From: Symsagittifera roscoffensis | Lineage: Eukaryota > Xenacoelomorpha > Acoela > Convolutidae | Length of the DNA: 60,000 bases | Assembly: GCF_963678635.1 (NCBI RefSeq) | Contig: NC_087070.1 | Span: 21,375,461-21,435,460, forward strand | Reading direction: 5' to 3' | The notes under the pieces: model-generated | Told to the model about the DNA's origin: nothing | What the model saw: the letters and a program-made list of their open reading frames with translations, nothing else | Database searches by the model: none | Made by a program: the position numbers and the translations under genes | Shown: one piece after another, positions 1 to 10,865 of the stretch | Position numbering within the stretch: the stretch's first letter is position 1 | Layout of the letters: every line of letters starts with the position of its first letter

Positions 1-175
1 TCAAGCAGGTCTCGCATCAACATCTGTTCCTACATACGGACCACATCTGGACCTACATCTGGACCTACATACAGACCCACATCTGGACAAACATCTGTAC
101 CTACATACGGACCCATATCTGGACCTACATACGGACCCACACCTGGATCTGGATCAACGGCATCAACAACAGGTC
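1..175. repeat. Degenerate 12/24-bp minisatellite
   Basis: A tandem array built from alternating 12-mers close to ACATCTGGACCT and ACATACGGACCC, so the working period is 24 bp. The copies are imperfect, and the array runs off the left edge of the window. It stops near 175, just before the leader region of the BEL/Pao element. No coding function is suggested. Confidence 0.8.
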
Positions 176-919
176 CTGACCAAGGTCCTACATCACAACT
201 CAGGCTAGATCCATTTCGAAAACATTTTTTTTACCTCAAAAAACATTTTTGTGCCTAAACTTAAAAATTCATAATCTTGCTACAAAAGTCTCAAACCCAT
301 AGTTGATTTTGAAAGCTTTATTCAAGTTCGTGCTATAGCAAAACCCACATTGTGCTAAAATTTGAAATGTTAGTGCTGAATCGGTTAATTTAATTTTAAT
401 CCTCGGGGTACTAAGGTAGTACCTAAACACAAAAAAAACAAGGTTCCCACTTATACAAAAAAAATACTGATAGCCAAAACCCGATAGCCAAAATCTTCTA
501 GCCCAAAACTAGCTGCTGCGAATTTTCAAAAGCCCGTTTTTCCGAAACGTTTTCTTTAAACCCATAACTACAAAAGGTTTTACTAGCCACATCTACAAAA
601 CTTTCTACAAAAATTTTGAAAGTCTCAAAATTTTTTACTCATTTGAACTTTAAAAAAAAAAAAAAAAAGTTTCACCGCTTAGTCCTTAACCATAATTAAA
701 AAGCTCATAACTGCATGAGCTGTAGCTCACTTTGTTTAATTAACCACCGGGTTAACCCTCTGGCTGGTTGACTTTAACAAAAAATTAAACGTAACTTATA
801 GTAAAAACCTTGAGAAAGTTCAAAAAAAAGCTTCATTACCGGAACTACTTTGCGATCGCTGCCATCCGAGCTCGTAAACTTTAAATACATAGTTTCTACT
901 CTTTGTACTACTTTCTTGA
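176..919. other. Non-coding leader / possible LTR remnant upstream of BEL/Pao gag
   Basis: About 740 bp of A-rich sequence with a 17-base A run near 651-667 and no open frame. Its position just upstream of the retrotransposon frame suggests the 5' untranslated leader and perhaps an old LTR. I could not find a matching copy of any part of it after the pol frame, so no LTR pair can be called. Confidence 0.45.
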
Positions 920-1663
920 ATGGCTCCAACAAAGCCAACCTTACAACAGCTACTCAATCAATGGAGACGCCGCTACAGTACTTTCGAGGAGCTTGAGGAA
1001 GAAGTAACGAGGCAAATAGCCAACTCAAGCGAAATCGAGTACGTTAAACTCAGTTTTGAGGAGATAGCCACTTGTTTTGATCTGCTTGATACGCTCGCAG
1101 ACGACTTAGCCGCGTTTTCTACTCAGGAAGCACAAGACTGCCTCAACACTGCTTCAACGCTACGAAAACGAAAGTGCGACCTACTAATCAATGTTAGAAA
1201 ATACGAAAAGGTCTTAACAAACGATGGTTCAGTTTCCACAAGGTCTAACTGCCCACTTAGAGTGCAAGGCACATCTGCAACAGCCAGTGTACCAGTAAGA
1301 AGCTCAAATACTACTGAAAGCTTGGCCAACAACTTCATCAGTACTACGGCTGCCGACTTCTCAACTTACACATCCACCTACGGCTTGAGTTCATTCGACT
1401 TAGACGCTCCCCAACGCTACAGTTTCCCACCTCTACCGGGAACCAACAGAGCTATGGATCAGACAGTCAACGGTGTCATCACTACTTCTACAACTGATTT
1501 CAGATCAGTCTCACCGTCTGCAATACATGTACTTTCAACTTTCGAGCTCCTCTACGATACAACTTCTCGCCTCCACCAGTTTCCAATGAAAATCACATTT
1601 GGAACGACAACTCAAGACACGAAGCCCAGATGTCAACTGGTAATAACCGATATGGTCTGCTAA
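920..1663 (+). CDS. BEL/Pao gag N-terminal segment
   Basis: A 247-codon frame starting ATGGCTCC, with a basic helical start (residues 10-35, containing RRRYSTFEELEEEV) followed by a Ser/Thr-rich stretch. Such an N-terminal region usually precedes the DUF1759 domain in BEL/Pao Gag, where it helps assemble the virus-like particle in the cytoplasm. The frame ends 34 bases inside the next, overlapping frame, which carries DUF1759. I see no classic XXXYYYZ slippery heptamer in the overlap, so this is more likely a mutated joint than programmed frameshifting. It could also be a real two-frame arrangement. Confidence 0.65.
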   Translation: MAPTKPTLQQLLNQWRRRYSTFEELEEEVTRQIANSSEIEYVKLSFEEIATCFDLLDTLADDLAAFSTQEAQDCLNTASTLRKRKCDLLINVRKYEKVLTNDGSVSTRSNCPLRVQGTSATASVPVRSSNTTESLANNFISTTAADFSTYTSTYGLSSFDLDAPQRYSFPPLPGTNRAMDQTVNGVITTSTTDFRSVSPSAIHVLSTFELLYDTTSRLHQFPMKITFGTTTQDTKPRCQLVITDMVC

Positions 1664-4392
1664 CAACTTCAATTGCAAATAGTCCTGCTACTACATCTGA
1701 ACAGTTCGTTACCAACCACTTTAACGACCATCATAGGACTATCCTACAATCACACGAACAACAACGCAACAGCCTTTTCGATAATGAACAAAGACAAATC
1801 ACCAACCACACTACCAGTCATCCGACCACTGCCATCAACTACAGTTTGAAAGGATTCAAATTACCAGATATAAAACTACAAAAGTTTGACGGCAACCCAC
1901 TGGAGTGGAACAACTGGTTCGAACTCTTCCAGACTGCGATTGGCAACAACCCACGCCTAAGCCCGGTTGAAAAAATAACTTACTTGCAGTCACTATGCAC
2001 TGATAATGCTAAATCTCTAATAGAGAGCTACGGAACCAATTCTTCTCAGTATGAACAGGCAATACTTGAATTAGTGCGTAGATACGGTAACCCAAAATAT
2101 GTGGTGTCAGCGTTCATCAGGGAACTTGAAAAGTTTGACAAATTGATACTAAGTGAACCACAGGACTTCATAAGATACGCTGCTTTCCTACGGAAACTAA
2201 TCCACAATTTCGAACTCAACGGCTACACCGCTGATCTAAATTCTAGTAACCTGACCCGACTTGCTCGATCAAAACTCCCAGTAAGTCTACTAATGAAGTG
2301 GGAAGAACACTGCGTGCTGCACGATCTCGATTATGCTACACTCAAAGACTTGACGCAGTACCTCAATAACTACTCGCGAGCATGCGAGAACCTGGACATA
2401 GAGCCGTCGACTCCAAACCAAGCTGGACGAAATCGCCAACCCATGAAGCAACAACAACCCGACACTCGACCCAACCAATTTACTTCTATGTCCAGGCAAA
2501 ACTACGACAAATCTTCAGGCATATCAGCAAGACCAACAACTTTAACATGTCCAATAGATAACCAAGTTCACTACGTTGGAAAATGTCCGGACTTTTTGAA
2601 ACTTCCCGTAGATCAACGGACAGAGCTAGTGAAGCAACATAAGCTGTGCTTCAACTGCTTAGGCCAACATAGATTTAGTGAATGCACATCGTCCAAGCGA
2701 TGTTTCATCAACAACTGCGGAGGGAAACACCATTCAACTCTACACATCGACAAAAAACCGTTTCAAACGCACAACCAAAAATCAAATAACATGCAGCTTG
2801 GCACTACAGTAACCAAGCCCTCGGAACAAGCTGAAGATCCAATCCAAAATATGAACAACATCAAAAATCAGTTACAATTTATGCCGGTAACACTGTTTAA
2901 CAATGGCATCAAACTAGATTGCTACGCCATACTCGACAACTGCAGCAGCTGCTCATATATCCTCAGCAAAACAGCTGAAACACTTCAGTGCAAACCAAGC
3001 CAACAACTACAGCTTAGCGTACGAGGTGCTTTCAGTAAGGACAAAGTGTCTTCCTCGCTGGTCCGGCTTAGTATCGGACCACATAACGCTACAAAACCTA
3101 CTTTCACCCTACAATCAGTCTATTCAGTTGAAGCTCTGAGTTTTGACGCTATCGACGCAAACAACCTTAACAAAACGTGCTCACTCTACAATCACCTTCG
3201 ACATGTCAACTTTCCTGAACTAGGCGACAACACAGTTCAAATTTTGCTTGGCGTAGATGCTTTCTGGAATATTGCGGAGCGCGATATCAGAAAAGGTCCT
3301 ACAGGCACACCCTACGCTGTAAAAAACCTACTAGGTTGGACGATCACTGGCCCACTCAACCAGAAATCTAATAGTTCCGGACCAAGTTCACACTCAACTA
3401 ACTTCATTGACTTAAATGATCAAGAAGACGCTAATCTCACTGAATTAGTGGAAAATTTCTGGAAAGTAGAAGGATCAGGCATCCAGGAAGATAACAAAGC
3501 TACATACTCTGATAAAAGCAAACGACAACTAAGATTTATGGAAAAAAGTATTGAGCACGATGGAGATCGCTACAAAATAAATCTGCTCTGGAAAAACAAA
3601 ATAAAATTGCCAAACAATTATCCGGTAGCTAAAGCTCAACTGCTATCGCTGCAAAAACGGCTCAGAAAAGACCCTGAAACCATGCAACTCTATGAGAAAT
3701 CGCTTACTACCGACCTGGAAAATAACTACGTCAAGCCCGTTACTTTCCAATACCCACAACCTGAATTACTTTGGTACCTCCCACATCACCCTGTAACTAA
3801 TCCAAACAAGCCCGGAAAGGTACGCAGAGTGGCAAACGCCGCCTCAACGTACAAAGGCGTCTCGCTGAACTCTTGCCTCGAAACTGGACCTGAACTCCTG
3901 AACAACATGTTTGGACTTCTACTACGATTCCGAGAAAAACCTGTGGCTGTATCAGCGGATATTGAAGGTATGTTTATGCAAATAGGTATTAAAGATGAAG
4001 ATCAAAATGCGCTTCGCTTCCTTTGGCCTACTAAAAATGGTATCAAACAATACCAATACACGCGACTTATCTTTGGTGCAAAATGCTCACCATCCATTGC
4101 CATCTTTGCGCTTCATCAAACAGCTGCCGATTACTGCATAACCAAACCCAGTATTGCTCAACTGCTTCACAAAAGCTTTTACATGGACGACTTCGTTCAC
4201 TCGTTCAACACGACACACGAGGCTAGAGACTCTACTACGCAACTAAAATCCTCCCTAAGACAGGGAGGATTCAACCTAACTAAGTTCGTATCTAACACTA
4301 ATGACGCGATCTACTCCATTGATGGAGGCGAAGTTTCTACTAATGCTCCAGTGCATCGTGTTCTGGGTGCAACCAACAACCAAGCTAAATAA
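1630..4392 (+). CDS. BEL/Pao Gag-Pol segment: DUF1759, zinc knuckles, protease, reverse transcriptase
   Basis: A 920-codon frame. Residues about 75-230 match the DUF1759 gag domain (KLQKFDGNPLEWNNWFELF). Residues 310-375 hold Cys/His clusters, including CFNCLGQHRFSEC. The aspartic protease centre is at 435-440 in the form LDNCSS, a variant that also occurs in the family in place of the DSG/DTG core. Reverse transcriptase occupies about 700-900, with SADIEGMFMQI and the catalytic YMDD at 851-854. The frame closes at 4392, soon after the reverse transcriptase palm and before the connection to RNase H. The continuation sits in another frame, so the protein is cut here. Together with its neighbours it would convert element RNA to DNA inside particles. 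Confidence 0.88.
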   Translation: MSTGNNRYGLLTTSIANSPATTSEQFVTNHFNDHHRTILQSHEQQRNSLFDNEQRQITNHTTSHPTTAINYSLKGFKLPDIKLQKFDGNPLEWNNWFELFQTAIGNNPRLSPVEKITYLQSLCTDNAKSLIESYGTNSSQYEQAILELVRRYGNPKYVVSAFIRELEKFDKLILSEPQDFIRYAAFLRKLIHNFELNGYTADLNSSNLTRLARSKLPVSLLMKWEEHCVLHDLDYATLKDLTQYLNNYSRACENLDIEPSTPNQAGRNRQPMKQQQPDTRPNQFTSMSRQNYDKSSGISARPTTLTCPIDNQVHYVGKCPDFLKLPVDQRTELVKQHKLCFNCLGQHRFSECTSSKRCFINNCGGKHHSTLHIDKKPFQTHNQKSNNMQLGTTVTKPSEQAEDPIQNMNNIKNQLQFMPVTLFNNGIKLDCYAILDNCSSCSYILSKTAETLQCKPSQQLQLSVRGAFSKDKVSSSLVRLSIGPHNATKPTFTLQSVYSVEALSFDAIDANNLNKTCSLYNHLRHVNFPELGDNTVQILLGVDAFWNIAERDIRKGPTGTPYAVKNLLGWTITGPLNQKSNSSGPSSHSTNFIDLNDQEDANLTELVENFWKVEGSGIQEDNKATYSDKSKRQLRFMEKSIEHDGDRYKINLLWKNKIKLPNNYPVAKAQLLSLQKRLRKDPETMQLYEKSLTTDLENNYVKPVTFQYPQPELLWYLPHHPVTNPNKPGKVRRVANAASTYKGVSLNSCLETGPELLNNMFGLLLRFREKPVAVSADIEGMFMQIGIKDEDQNALRFLWPTKNGIKQYQYTRLIFGAKCSPSIAIFALHQTAADYCITKPSIAQLLHKSFYMDDFVHSFNTTHEARDSTTQLKSSLRQGGFNLTKFVSNTNDAIYSIDGGEVSTNAPVHRVLGATNNQAK

Positions 4393-6772
4393 TACTACAT
4401 CATCTACACTCGGAACAGTTCTCTCTACAGTAGCAAGGGTTTTCGACCCCTTAGGCATCCTAGCGCCGTTTGTCATAAAACTCAAAATTCTTCTGCAAAA
4501 CTTGTGGAAGTCTGGTATCTCTTGGGACGAAACCGTGCCCAGTGACTTTGTTCCGATAATTGACAAATGGGTTGACCAATGCAAACAAGTACCCCCTGTT
4601 AGACTGCCGCGCTTACTTGGTCCACAGCTGTCACCTAGTGATATACAGCTTCATGTTTTCTGCGACGCGTCGCAAGACGCAATGGCTACGTGCATCTACT
4701 TCCGAACTGCTTGTAGCTCTGGCATACACGCTACTTTCCTGATTGGCAGAACAAAGGTAGCACCACTGAACCAAGAGAGCATTCCTAAACTGGAATTACA
4801 AGCCGCCCTTATGGGTGCTCGGCTATGCAAGTTCGCTACTGATGAAATGCGGTTAAAGCCCCACTCCACTCACTTTTGGACGGATAGCACTACTGTTTTG
4901 TCCTGGATTGCTTCACCTGGTAAACTGAAAACTTACTGCGCAAACAGAGTTGATGAAATACTTACTTTATGCAAAGCCGAACAATGGAAACACATCCCTG
5001 GTAGACTCAACCCAGCAGACAGTGCTACACGAGGAATTGAACTTAAAGACGTAGCAAAGCTCTGGTTGGATGCACCACAATTTCTACTCAACAATGAGCC
5101 TATTTGGGGGACCAACGAAATAATGGAACAAAGTAATGCTACAACGGTTAGCCCCTCAACTACACCCTTAATCGATTCTTCCAGGTTTTCAGATTGGTTT
5201 CGATTAGTTCGGATCACAGCTCGGGTTATAGTTTTTGTCGATACACTTAAGGGAAACGGTAAACGTTCCACCACTATGGAAGACCTAGAAAAAGCTAAGC
5301 TCCTCCTTTATCAACAGTCCCAGCAAGAAACCTTTGGTGACACCTACAATCAACTACGAACCAAGCAACAAGTTGAAAACAAAGACAAACTGCAACAGCT
5401 GTCACCTTTTCTCGACAACGGTGTTATTCGCGCGCGAGGACGACTACAAAACTCACCTTTACCGGACGCAACAAAGTATCCAATAATTCTTAACGCAAAG
5501 GACCCAATTGTGCGCATGATGATCGAGAGCGCTCATCGCCGCTGCATGCACCACGGCACTGAGTACATTCGCAACTACCTGCAACAAAGTTTTGTCATCA
5601 TTGGGCTCCGAAAAACACTCAGACAGATAAGACATAACTGCTTTCTCTGCAGAAGATTCCAAGGCAAAGGGCTACATCCATTCATGGCCGACTTGCCGCC
5701 AACTCGTTTCGACGATCCGTCTGACGACCCATTTCCGTTCAAAAACACAGGAATTGACTATATCGGGCCATTCTACATAGCAACAAAGGATACAACTGAA
5801 AAAAGCTATATTTGCCTCTTCACATGCCTCTCTACTCGCGCGGTTCACCTGGAATCGACAGACAACCTTACTACGAACAACTGTATAACGGCAATTAGAC
5901 GTTTCATTGCTAGGAGAGGCACACCTAAGCTTTTAATCTCTGACAACGCTACTTACTTCGTCGGCGCGCGTAAACAACTACGCTCAGAACCAATCAACTT
6001 CAACGAAACCACCCTAACTGAAACGCTACAAATCCACAATGTTGAATGGCGCTTAAATCCTCCGGCTGCCCCCCATTTTGGCGGCGTGTGGGAGCGACTC
6101 GTCTCATTGATAAAACGAGCATTCTTACTAAATCTCGGTTCTGATCGACTATCAAGAGATCTATTTTCTACTATCGTAGCCGAGACCGAGGCAATCCTCA
6201 ACTCACGTCCGCTAACTCATGTCAGTAGCGACCTTGATGACGACCTTCCACTGACACCCAATCACTTCTTAATGGGTCGTCCATTCGTCTACGCTCCAGC
6301 AGCAGCCTTCTACGAAGCATCTACCAATAAACTGTCCAACAAGTCCTGGAAGCGAGCAAAAGATAGACTTGACAGCTTCTGGAGGCGTCTACTTAAAGAG
6401 TACGCTCCGACTCTCATCAGAAGGACTAAATGGACGCAACCCGAGGAACCACTCGAAAAAGATGACCTCGTGTGGATACTTGAGGACTTTGCACCACGGG
6501 GCATCTGGCCACTGGGTCGAGTGTTAGAAGTTTTTACCGGCTCGGATGGCATCGCGCGCTCGTGTAAACTGAAAACAGCCCTAGGTACTTTAACGAGACC
6601 AGCGGTGAAACTTGCCCTCGTAACCCAAAAAAGAAGATTTAAGACCACTTTAATTGTTTTACAACAACAACAACAACAACAAAAAAAAAACTTGGCTCAA
6701 CTCCTTCCCCTTCGGTTCCAAATAAGATCTCCCTCCCCCGAGGATATTCATGACATGAATTGTCTCACATGA
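4301..6772 (+). CDS. BEL/Pao Pol C-terminal segment: RNase H and integrase
   Basis: An 823-codon frame that overlaps the previous one by 92 bases in a different register. The first about 30 residues are probably out-of-frame translation. From about residue 32 it reads as the polymerase connection (VARVFDPLGILAPF), then RNase H (FCDASQDA, PKLELQAAL, FWTDSTTVLSWI). Next come the integrase HHCC zinc domain (MHHGTEYIR and CFLCRRF) and the catalytic acids D486 (GIDYIGP), D548 (ISDNATYF) and E598 (GGVWERL). A DUF5641-like segment follows, with DLVWILEDFAPRGIWPLGRV. A run of CAA codons near 6662-6683 gives a short Gln tract after the conserved part. Integrase would insert element DNA in the nucleus. 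The frame break upstream makes this copy defective. Confidence 0.87.
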   Translation: MTRSTPLMEAKFLLMLQCIVFWVQPTTKLNNTTSSTLGTVLSTVARVFDPLGILAPFVIKLKILLQNLWKSGISWDETVPSDFVPIIDKWVDQCKQVPPVRLPRLLGPQLSPSDIQLHVFCDASQDAMATCIYFRTACSSGIHATFLIGRTKVAPLNQESIPKLELQAALMGARLCKFATDEMRLKPHSTHFWTDSTTVLSWIASPGKLKTYCANRVDEILTLCKAEQWKHIPGRLNPADSATRGIELKDVAKLWLDAPQFLLNNEPIWGTNEIMEQSNATTVSPSTTPLIDSSRFSDWFRLVRITARVIVFVDTLKGNGKRSTTMEDLEKAKLLLYQQSQQETFGDTYNQLRTKQQVENKDKLQQLSPFLDNGVIRARGRLQNSPLPDATKYPIILNAKDPIVRMMIESAHRRCMHHGTEYIRNYLQQSFVIIGLRKTLRQIRHNCFLCRRFQGKGLHPFMADLPPTRFDDPSDDPFPFKNTGIDYIGPFYIATKDTTEKSYICLFTCLSTRAVHLESTDNLTTNNCITAIRRFIARRGTPKLLISDNATYFVGARKQLRSEPINFNETTLTETLQIHNVEWRLNPPAAPHFGGVWERLVSLIKRAFLLNLGSDRLSRDLFSTIVAETEAILNSRPLTHVSSDLDDDLPLTPNHFLMGRPFVYAPAAAFYEASTNKLSNKSWKRAKDRLDSFWRRLLKEYAPTLIRRTKWTQPEEPLEKDDLVWILEDFAPRGIWPLGRVLEVFTGSDGIARSCKLKTALGTLTRPAVKLALVTQKRRFKTTLIVLQQQQQQQKKNLAQLLPLRFQIRSPSPEDIHDMNCLT

Positions 6773-6894
6773 ATTAAAGAAAAATGCGGTAAAATCTTTT
6801 AGTAATAGCATGATTTGTTCCTAACTAATGAGTAATAAATTTGACTTCAACAAAGTGACTTTCAAGATATGTTCATCAAATTGTCTTGAATAGT
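6773..6894. other. Short junction between BEL/Pao element and satellite
   Basis: About 120 bp after the pol stop codon, AT-rich, with no repeat of the 5' leader and no open frame. It may contain the start of a truncated 3' LTR, but nothing in it proves this. Confidence 0.4.
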
Positions 6895-9800
6895 CAGTAC
6901 GCTCGATCATTGTCTCCTTTTGCCACTCTTTATGTGTTTGAGAACATCTTGATATGCGTAGTTTGGTTTGATGTGTTTTTTTGATGTCCTTTTTCTGATG
7001 TCGCAAAATAACATCTTTTTTTTCAGACGTCTTGTCGACCTAAATTGCCATTCTTTCGAATTTCTTATTTCAACGTCAGTACGCTTCTGATCATTGTCTC
7101 CTTTTGTCACTCTTTTTGTGTTTGAGAACATCTTGATATGCGTAGTTTGGTTTGATTTGTTTTTTTTGATGTCCTTTTTCTGATGTCGCAAAATAACATC
7201 TTTTTTTTCAGACGTCTTGTCGACCTAAATTGCCATTCTTTCGGATTTCTTATTTCAACGTCAGTACGCTTCTGATCATTGTCTCCTTTGGCCACTCTTT
7301 ATGTGTTTGAGAACATCTTGATATGCGTAGTTTGGTTCGATTTGTTTTTTTTGATGTCCTTTTTCTGATGTCGCAAAATAACATCTTTTTTTTTTCAGAC
7401 GTCTTGTCGACCTAAATTGCCATTCTTTCGGATTTCTTATTTCAACGTCAGTACGCTTCTGATCATTGTCTCCTTTGGCCACTCTTTATGTGTTTGAGAA
7501 CATCTTGATATGCGTAGTTTGGTTTGATTTGTTTTTTTTTGATGTCCTTTTTCTGATGTCGCAAAATAACATCTTTTTTTTTCAGACGTCTTGTCGACCT
7601 AAATTGCCATTCTTTCGGATTTTTTATTTCAACGTCAGTACGCTTCTGGTCATTGTCTCCTTTTGTCACTCTTTATGTGTTTGAGAACATCTTGATATGC
7701 GTAGTTTGGTTTGATTTTTTTTGATGTCCTTCTTCTGATGTCGCAAAATAACATCTTTTTTTTCAGACGTCTTGTCGACCTAAATTGCCATTCTTTCGGA
7801 TTTCTTATTTCAACGTCAGTACGCTTCTGATCATTGTCTCCTTTGGCCACTCTTTATGTGTTTGAGAACATCTTGATATGCGTAGTTTGGTTTGATTTTT
7901 TTTTGATGTCCTTTTTCTGATGTCGCAAAATAACATCTTTTTTTTTCAGACGTCTTGTCGACCTAAATTGCCATTCTTTCGGATTTCTTATTTCAACGTC
8001 AGTACGCTTCTGATCATTGTCTCCTTTTGTCACTCTTTATGTGTTTGAGAACATCTTGATATGCGTAGTTTGGTTTGATTTTTTTTTGATGTCCTTCTTC
8101 TGATGTCGCAAAATAACATCTTTTTTTTTCAGACGTCTTGTCGACCTAAATTGCCATTCTTTCGGATTTCTTATTTCAACGTCAGTACGCTTCTGATCAT
8201 TGTCTCCTTTTGTCACTCTTTATGTGTTTGAGAACATCTTGATATGCGTAGTTTGGTTTGATTTTTTTTGATGTCCTTCTTCTGATGTCGCAAAATAACA
8301 TCTTTTTTTTTCAGACGTCTTGTCGACCTAAATTGCCATTCTTTCGGATTTCTTATTTCAACGTCAGTACGCTTCTGATCATTGTCTCCTTTGGCCACTC
8401 TTTATGTGTTTGAGAACATCTTGATATGCGTAGTTTGGTTTGATTTGTTTTTTTTGATGTCCTTTTTCTTATGTCGCAAAATAACATCTTTTTTTTTTCA
8501 GACGTCTTGTCGACCTAAATTGCCATTCTTTCGGATTTCTTATTTCAACGTCAGTACGCTTCTGATCATTGTCTCCTTTTGTCACTCTTTATATGTTTGA
8601 GAACATCTTGATATGCGTAGTTTGGTTTGATTTTTTTTTGATGTCCTTTTTCTGATGTCGCAAAATAACATCTTTTTTTTCAGACGTCTTGTCGACCTAA
8701 ATTGCCATTCTTTCGGATTTCTTATTTCAACGTCAGTACGCTTCTAATCATTGTCTCCTTTGGCCACTCTTTATGTGTTTGACAACATCTTGATATGCGT
8801 AGTTTGGTTTGATTTGTTTTTTTTGATGTCCTTTTTCTGATGTCGCAAAATAACATCTTTTTTTTTTCAGACGTCTTGTCGACCTAAATTGCCATTCTTT
8901 CGGATTTCTTATTTCAACGTCAGTACGCTTCTGATCATTGTCTCCTTTTGTCACTCTTTATATGTTTGAGAACATCTTGATATGCGTAGTTTGGTTTGAT
9001 TTGTTTTTTTTGATGTCCTTTTTCTGATGTCGCAAAATAACATCTTTTTTTTCAGACGTCTTGTCGACCTAAATTGCCATTCTTTCGGATTTCTTATTTC
9101 AACGTCAGTACGCTTCTGATCATTGTCTCCTTTTGTCACTCTTTATGTGTTTGAGAACATCTTGATATGCGTAGTTTGGTTTGATTTTTTTTTGATGTCC
9201 TTTTTCTGATGTCGCAAAATAACATCTTTTTTTTTCAGACGTCTTGTCGACCTAAATTGCCATTCTTTCGAATTTCTTATTTCAACGTCAGTACGCTTCT
9301 GATCATTGTCTCCTTTTGTCACTCTTTATGTGTTTGAGAACATTTTGATATGCGTAGTTTGGTTTGATTTTTTTTTGATGTCCTTCTTCTGATGTCGCAA
9401 AATAACATCTTTTTTTTCAGACGTCTTGTCGACCTAAATTGCCATTCTTTCGGATTTCTTATTTCAACGTCAGTACGCTTCTGATCATTGTCTCCTTTGG
9501 CCACTCTTTATGTGTTTGAGAACATCTTGATATGCGTAGTTTGGTTTGATTTGTTTTTTTGATGTCCTTTTTCTGATGTCGCAAAATAACATCTTTTTTT
9601 TTTTCAGACGTCTTGTCGACCTAAATTGCCATTCTTTCGGATTTCTTATTTCAACGTCAGTACGCTTCTGATCATTGTCTCCTTTTGTCACTCTTTATAT
9701 GTTTGAGAACATCTTGATATGCGTAGTTTGGTTTGATTTTTTTTTGATGTCCTTTTTCTGATGTCGCAAAATAACATCTTTTTTTTTCAGACGTCTTGTC

Positions 9801-9994
9801 GACCTAAATTGCTATTCTTTCGGATTTCTTATTTCAACGTCAGTACGCTTCTGATCATTGTCTCGTTTGGCCACTCTTTATGTGTTTGAGAACATCTTGA
9901 TATGCGTAGTTTGGTTTGATGTGTTTTTTTGATGTCCTTTTTCTGATGTCGCAAAATAACATCTTTTTTTTTGTCAGACGTCTTGTCGACCTAA
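6895..9994. repeat. Satellite array, 17 units of about 181-188 bp
   Basis: Head-to-tail units starting with CAGTACGCTTCTGATCATTG. Starts are near 6895, 7077, 7262, 7449, 7636, 7817, 8000, 8183, 8364, 8552, 8733, 8921, 9106, 9289, 9471, 9658 and 9841; the last unit is truncated. Identity between units is very high. Length differences come mainly from two poly-T tracts. Each unit contains the palindromes AGACGTCT and GTCGAC. Two variants, TTTGGCCAC and TTTTGTCAC, partly alternate and go with longer (187-188) and shorter (181-185) units. Short open frames recur on both strands only because the unit is repeated; they are not genes. The array is homogenised, so unequal exchange or rolling-circle amplification has acted recently. 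Confidence 0.95.
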
Positions 9995-10472
9995 AGTTTT
10001 TTCAGAGCGGCTGCATGTAAAGACTGTCCTTTTGGTAGATAGATCCGTTTGTAAACGAAGCCTATCAGAGTAAATTTTTTTGGTTAATCTGACTGATTGT
10101 CGTTTTCTCTCTGTCTAGATCGAGGAGACCTCCAGGTTTTTCTGCTGGTGAAGAGTGGATTGTGGATTTGAGTCTCAAAAAGATTTTCTCTAGGCTGCAG
10201 AAACTCCTGCTTAAAACGTTCTTTATCGAAAACAAAAATTGCCCAACTAGATTTTAAAAAAAGTGTCATAATCTGAAAGCATTAATTGAGCCAGCGGTCT
10301 GGTAAAAACTCCGCAAGTATTTATTTTTGAGCAATCAAATTGCGAAGATCGGGGAACTTTGTATGCAGAATTTTATTGATCCACAGAATAATTTAAAAAT
10401 TTCTGTCAGCTGCAGTTACTGGTGTTATCTTTTCAAATAACCAACCGTCAAAATCAAGTTCAGTAGCTAATG
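9995..10472. other. Non-coding spacer after the satellite
   Basis: The satellite ends abruptly in the middle of a unit, after GTCGACCTAAA. The following 480 bp have no frame that I can support and no recognisable repeat. Confidence 0.5.
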
Positions 10473-10480
10473 TTAAGGAG

Positions 10481-10857
10481 CAGTGGCGGATTTGGGAGGG
10501 GGGGGGGGGGGTTTGGCTGGCGACGGTGCGGACACCCCCTCCTCACTTCTCAGGAATTCCACCCCTTGCCTACCCAAAGGGTCACCCTTTGTACTATTTT
10601 GAGATATCAATACTTGGTGACGGACCCTAAAAGTTTTTCTAAACGCAATTTTTTGGTCGAAATTCTCCATAAAGTGCTTAAAAACGCCTTTTTTTCAAAA
10701 GTTTGACTGCGGCGCAGAAAATTTCATTAAATTTGCGTCTTTATAGGGGTTTGGGAGAGCTCAGAAAATCAATTTGGTCGACATAAAAAAAGATCGGCAA
10801 AATTTTCAATTTTTTTGAAAATCTGCCCCCTTCGAAAAGTTCCTAGATCCGCGCCTG
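10481..10857 (+). mobile_element. hAT-type MITE, copy 1
   Basis: A 377-bp non-autonomous element bounded by imperfect terminal inverted repeats: CAGTGGCGGATTTGGG at the left, and CCTAGATCCGCGCCTG at the right. It is flanked by 8-bp sequences TTAAGGAG and TTAGGGAG (7 of 8 identical), as expected for hAT-superfamily target duplications. Just inside the left end is a G run. The interior shares GTCACCCTTTG-like, GGACCCTAAAA and GAGAGCTCAGAAAATCAATT blocks with copies 2 and 3. It has no coding capacity, so a related autonomous hAT transposase elsewhere must have moved it. Confidence 0.82.
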
Positions 10858-10865
10858 TTAGGGAG

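Larger units (their letters stand above)
920..6772 (+). mobile_element. BEL/Pao LTR retrotransposon, coding region broken, LTRs not found
   Basis: Three overlapping frames together give the domain order of a BEL/Pao polyprotein: gag with a DUF1759-like region, Cys/His knuckles, aspartic protease, reverse transcriptase with YMDD, RNase H, integrase and a DUF5641-like tail. Frame changes occur at 1630-1663 and 4301-4392. The second falls between reverse transcriptase and RNase H, where working elements read straight through. No LTR pair is visible: the left flank is minisatellite and the right flank becomes satellite DNA about 120 bp after the stop codon. I infer an inactive copy with lost or truncated ends. 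Confidence 0.85.

Noticed and set aside
6821-9691. Many 60-70 codon open frames on both strands in the satellite
   Set aside because: They recur once per satellite unit with the same sequence and simply reflect translation of a non-coding tandem repeat; both strands and several frames are open at once.
10084-10269. 61-codon minus-strand ORF after the satellite
   Set aside because: Some residue patterns look ordered, but there is no homology that I recognise, no repeat copy and no gene context.
10470-10706. Gly/Trp- and Pro-rich short ORFs around the G run
   Set aside because: They fall inside hAT MITE copy 1 and are products of the homopolymer. The same holds for frames at 41367-41877 in copy 3.
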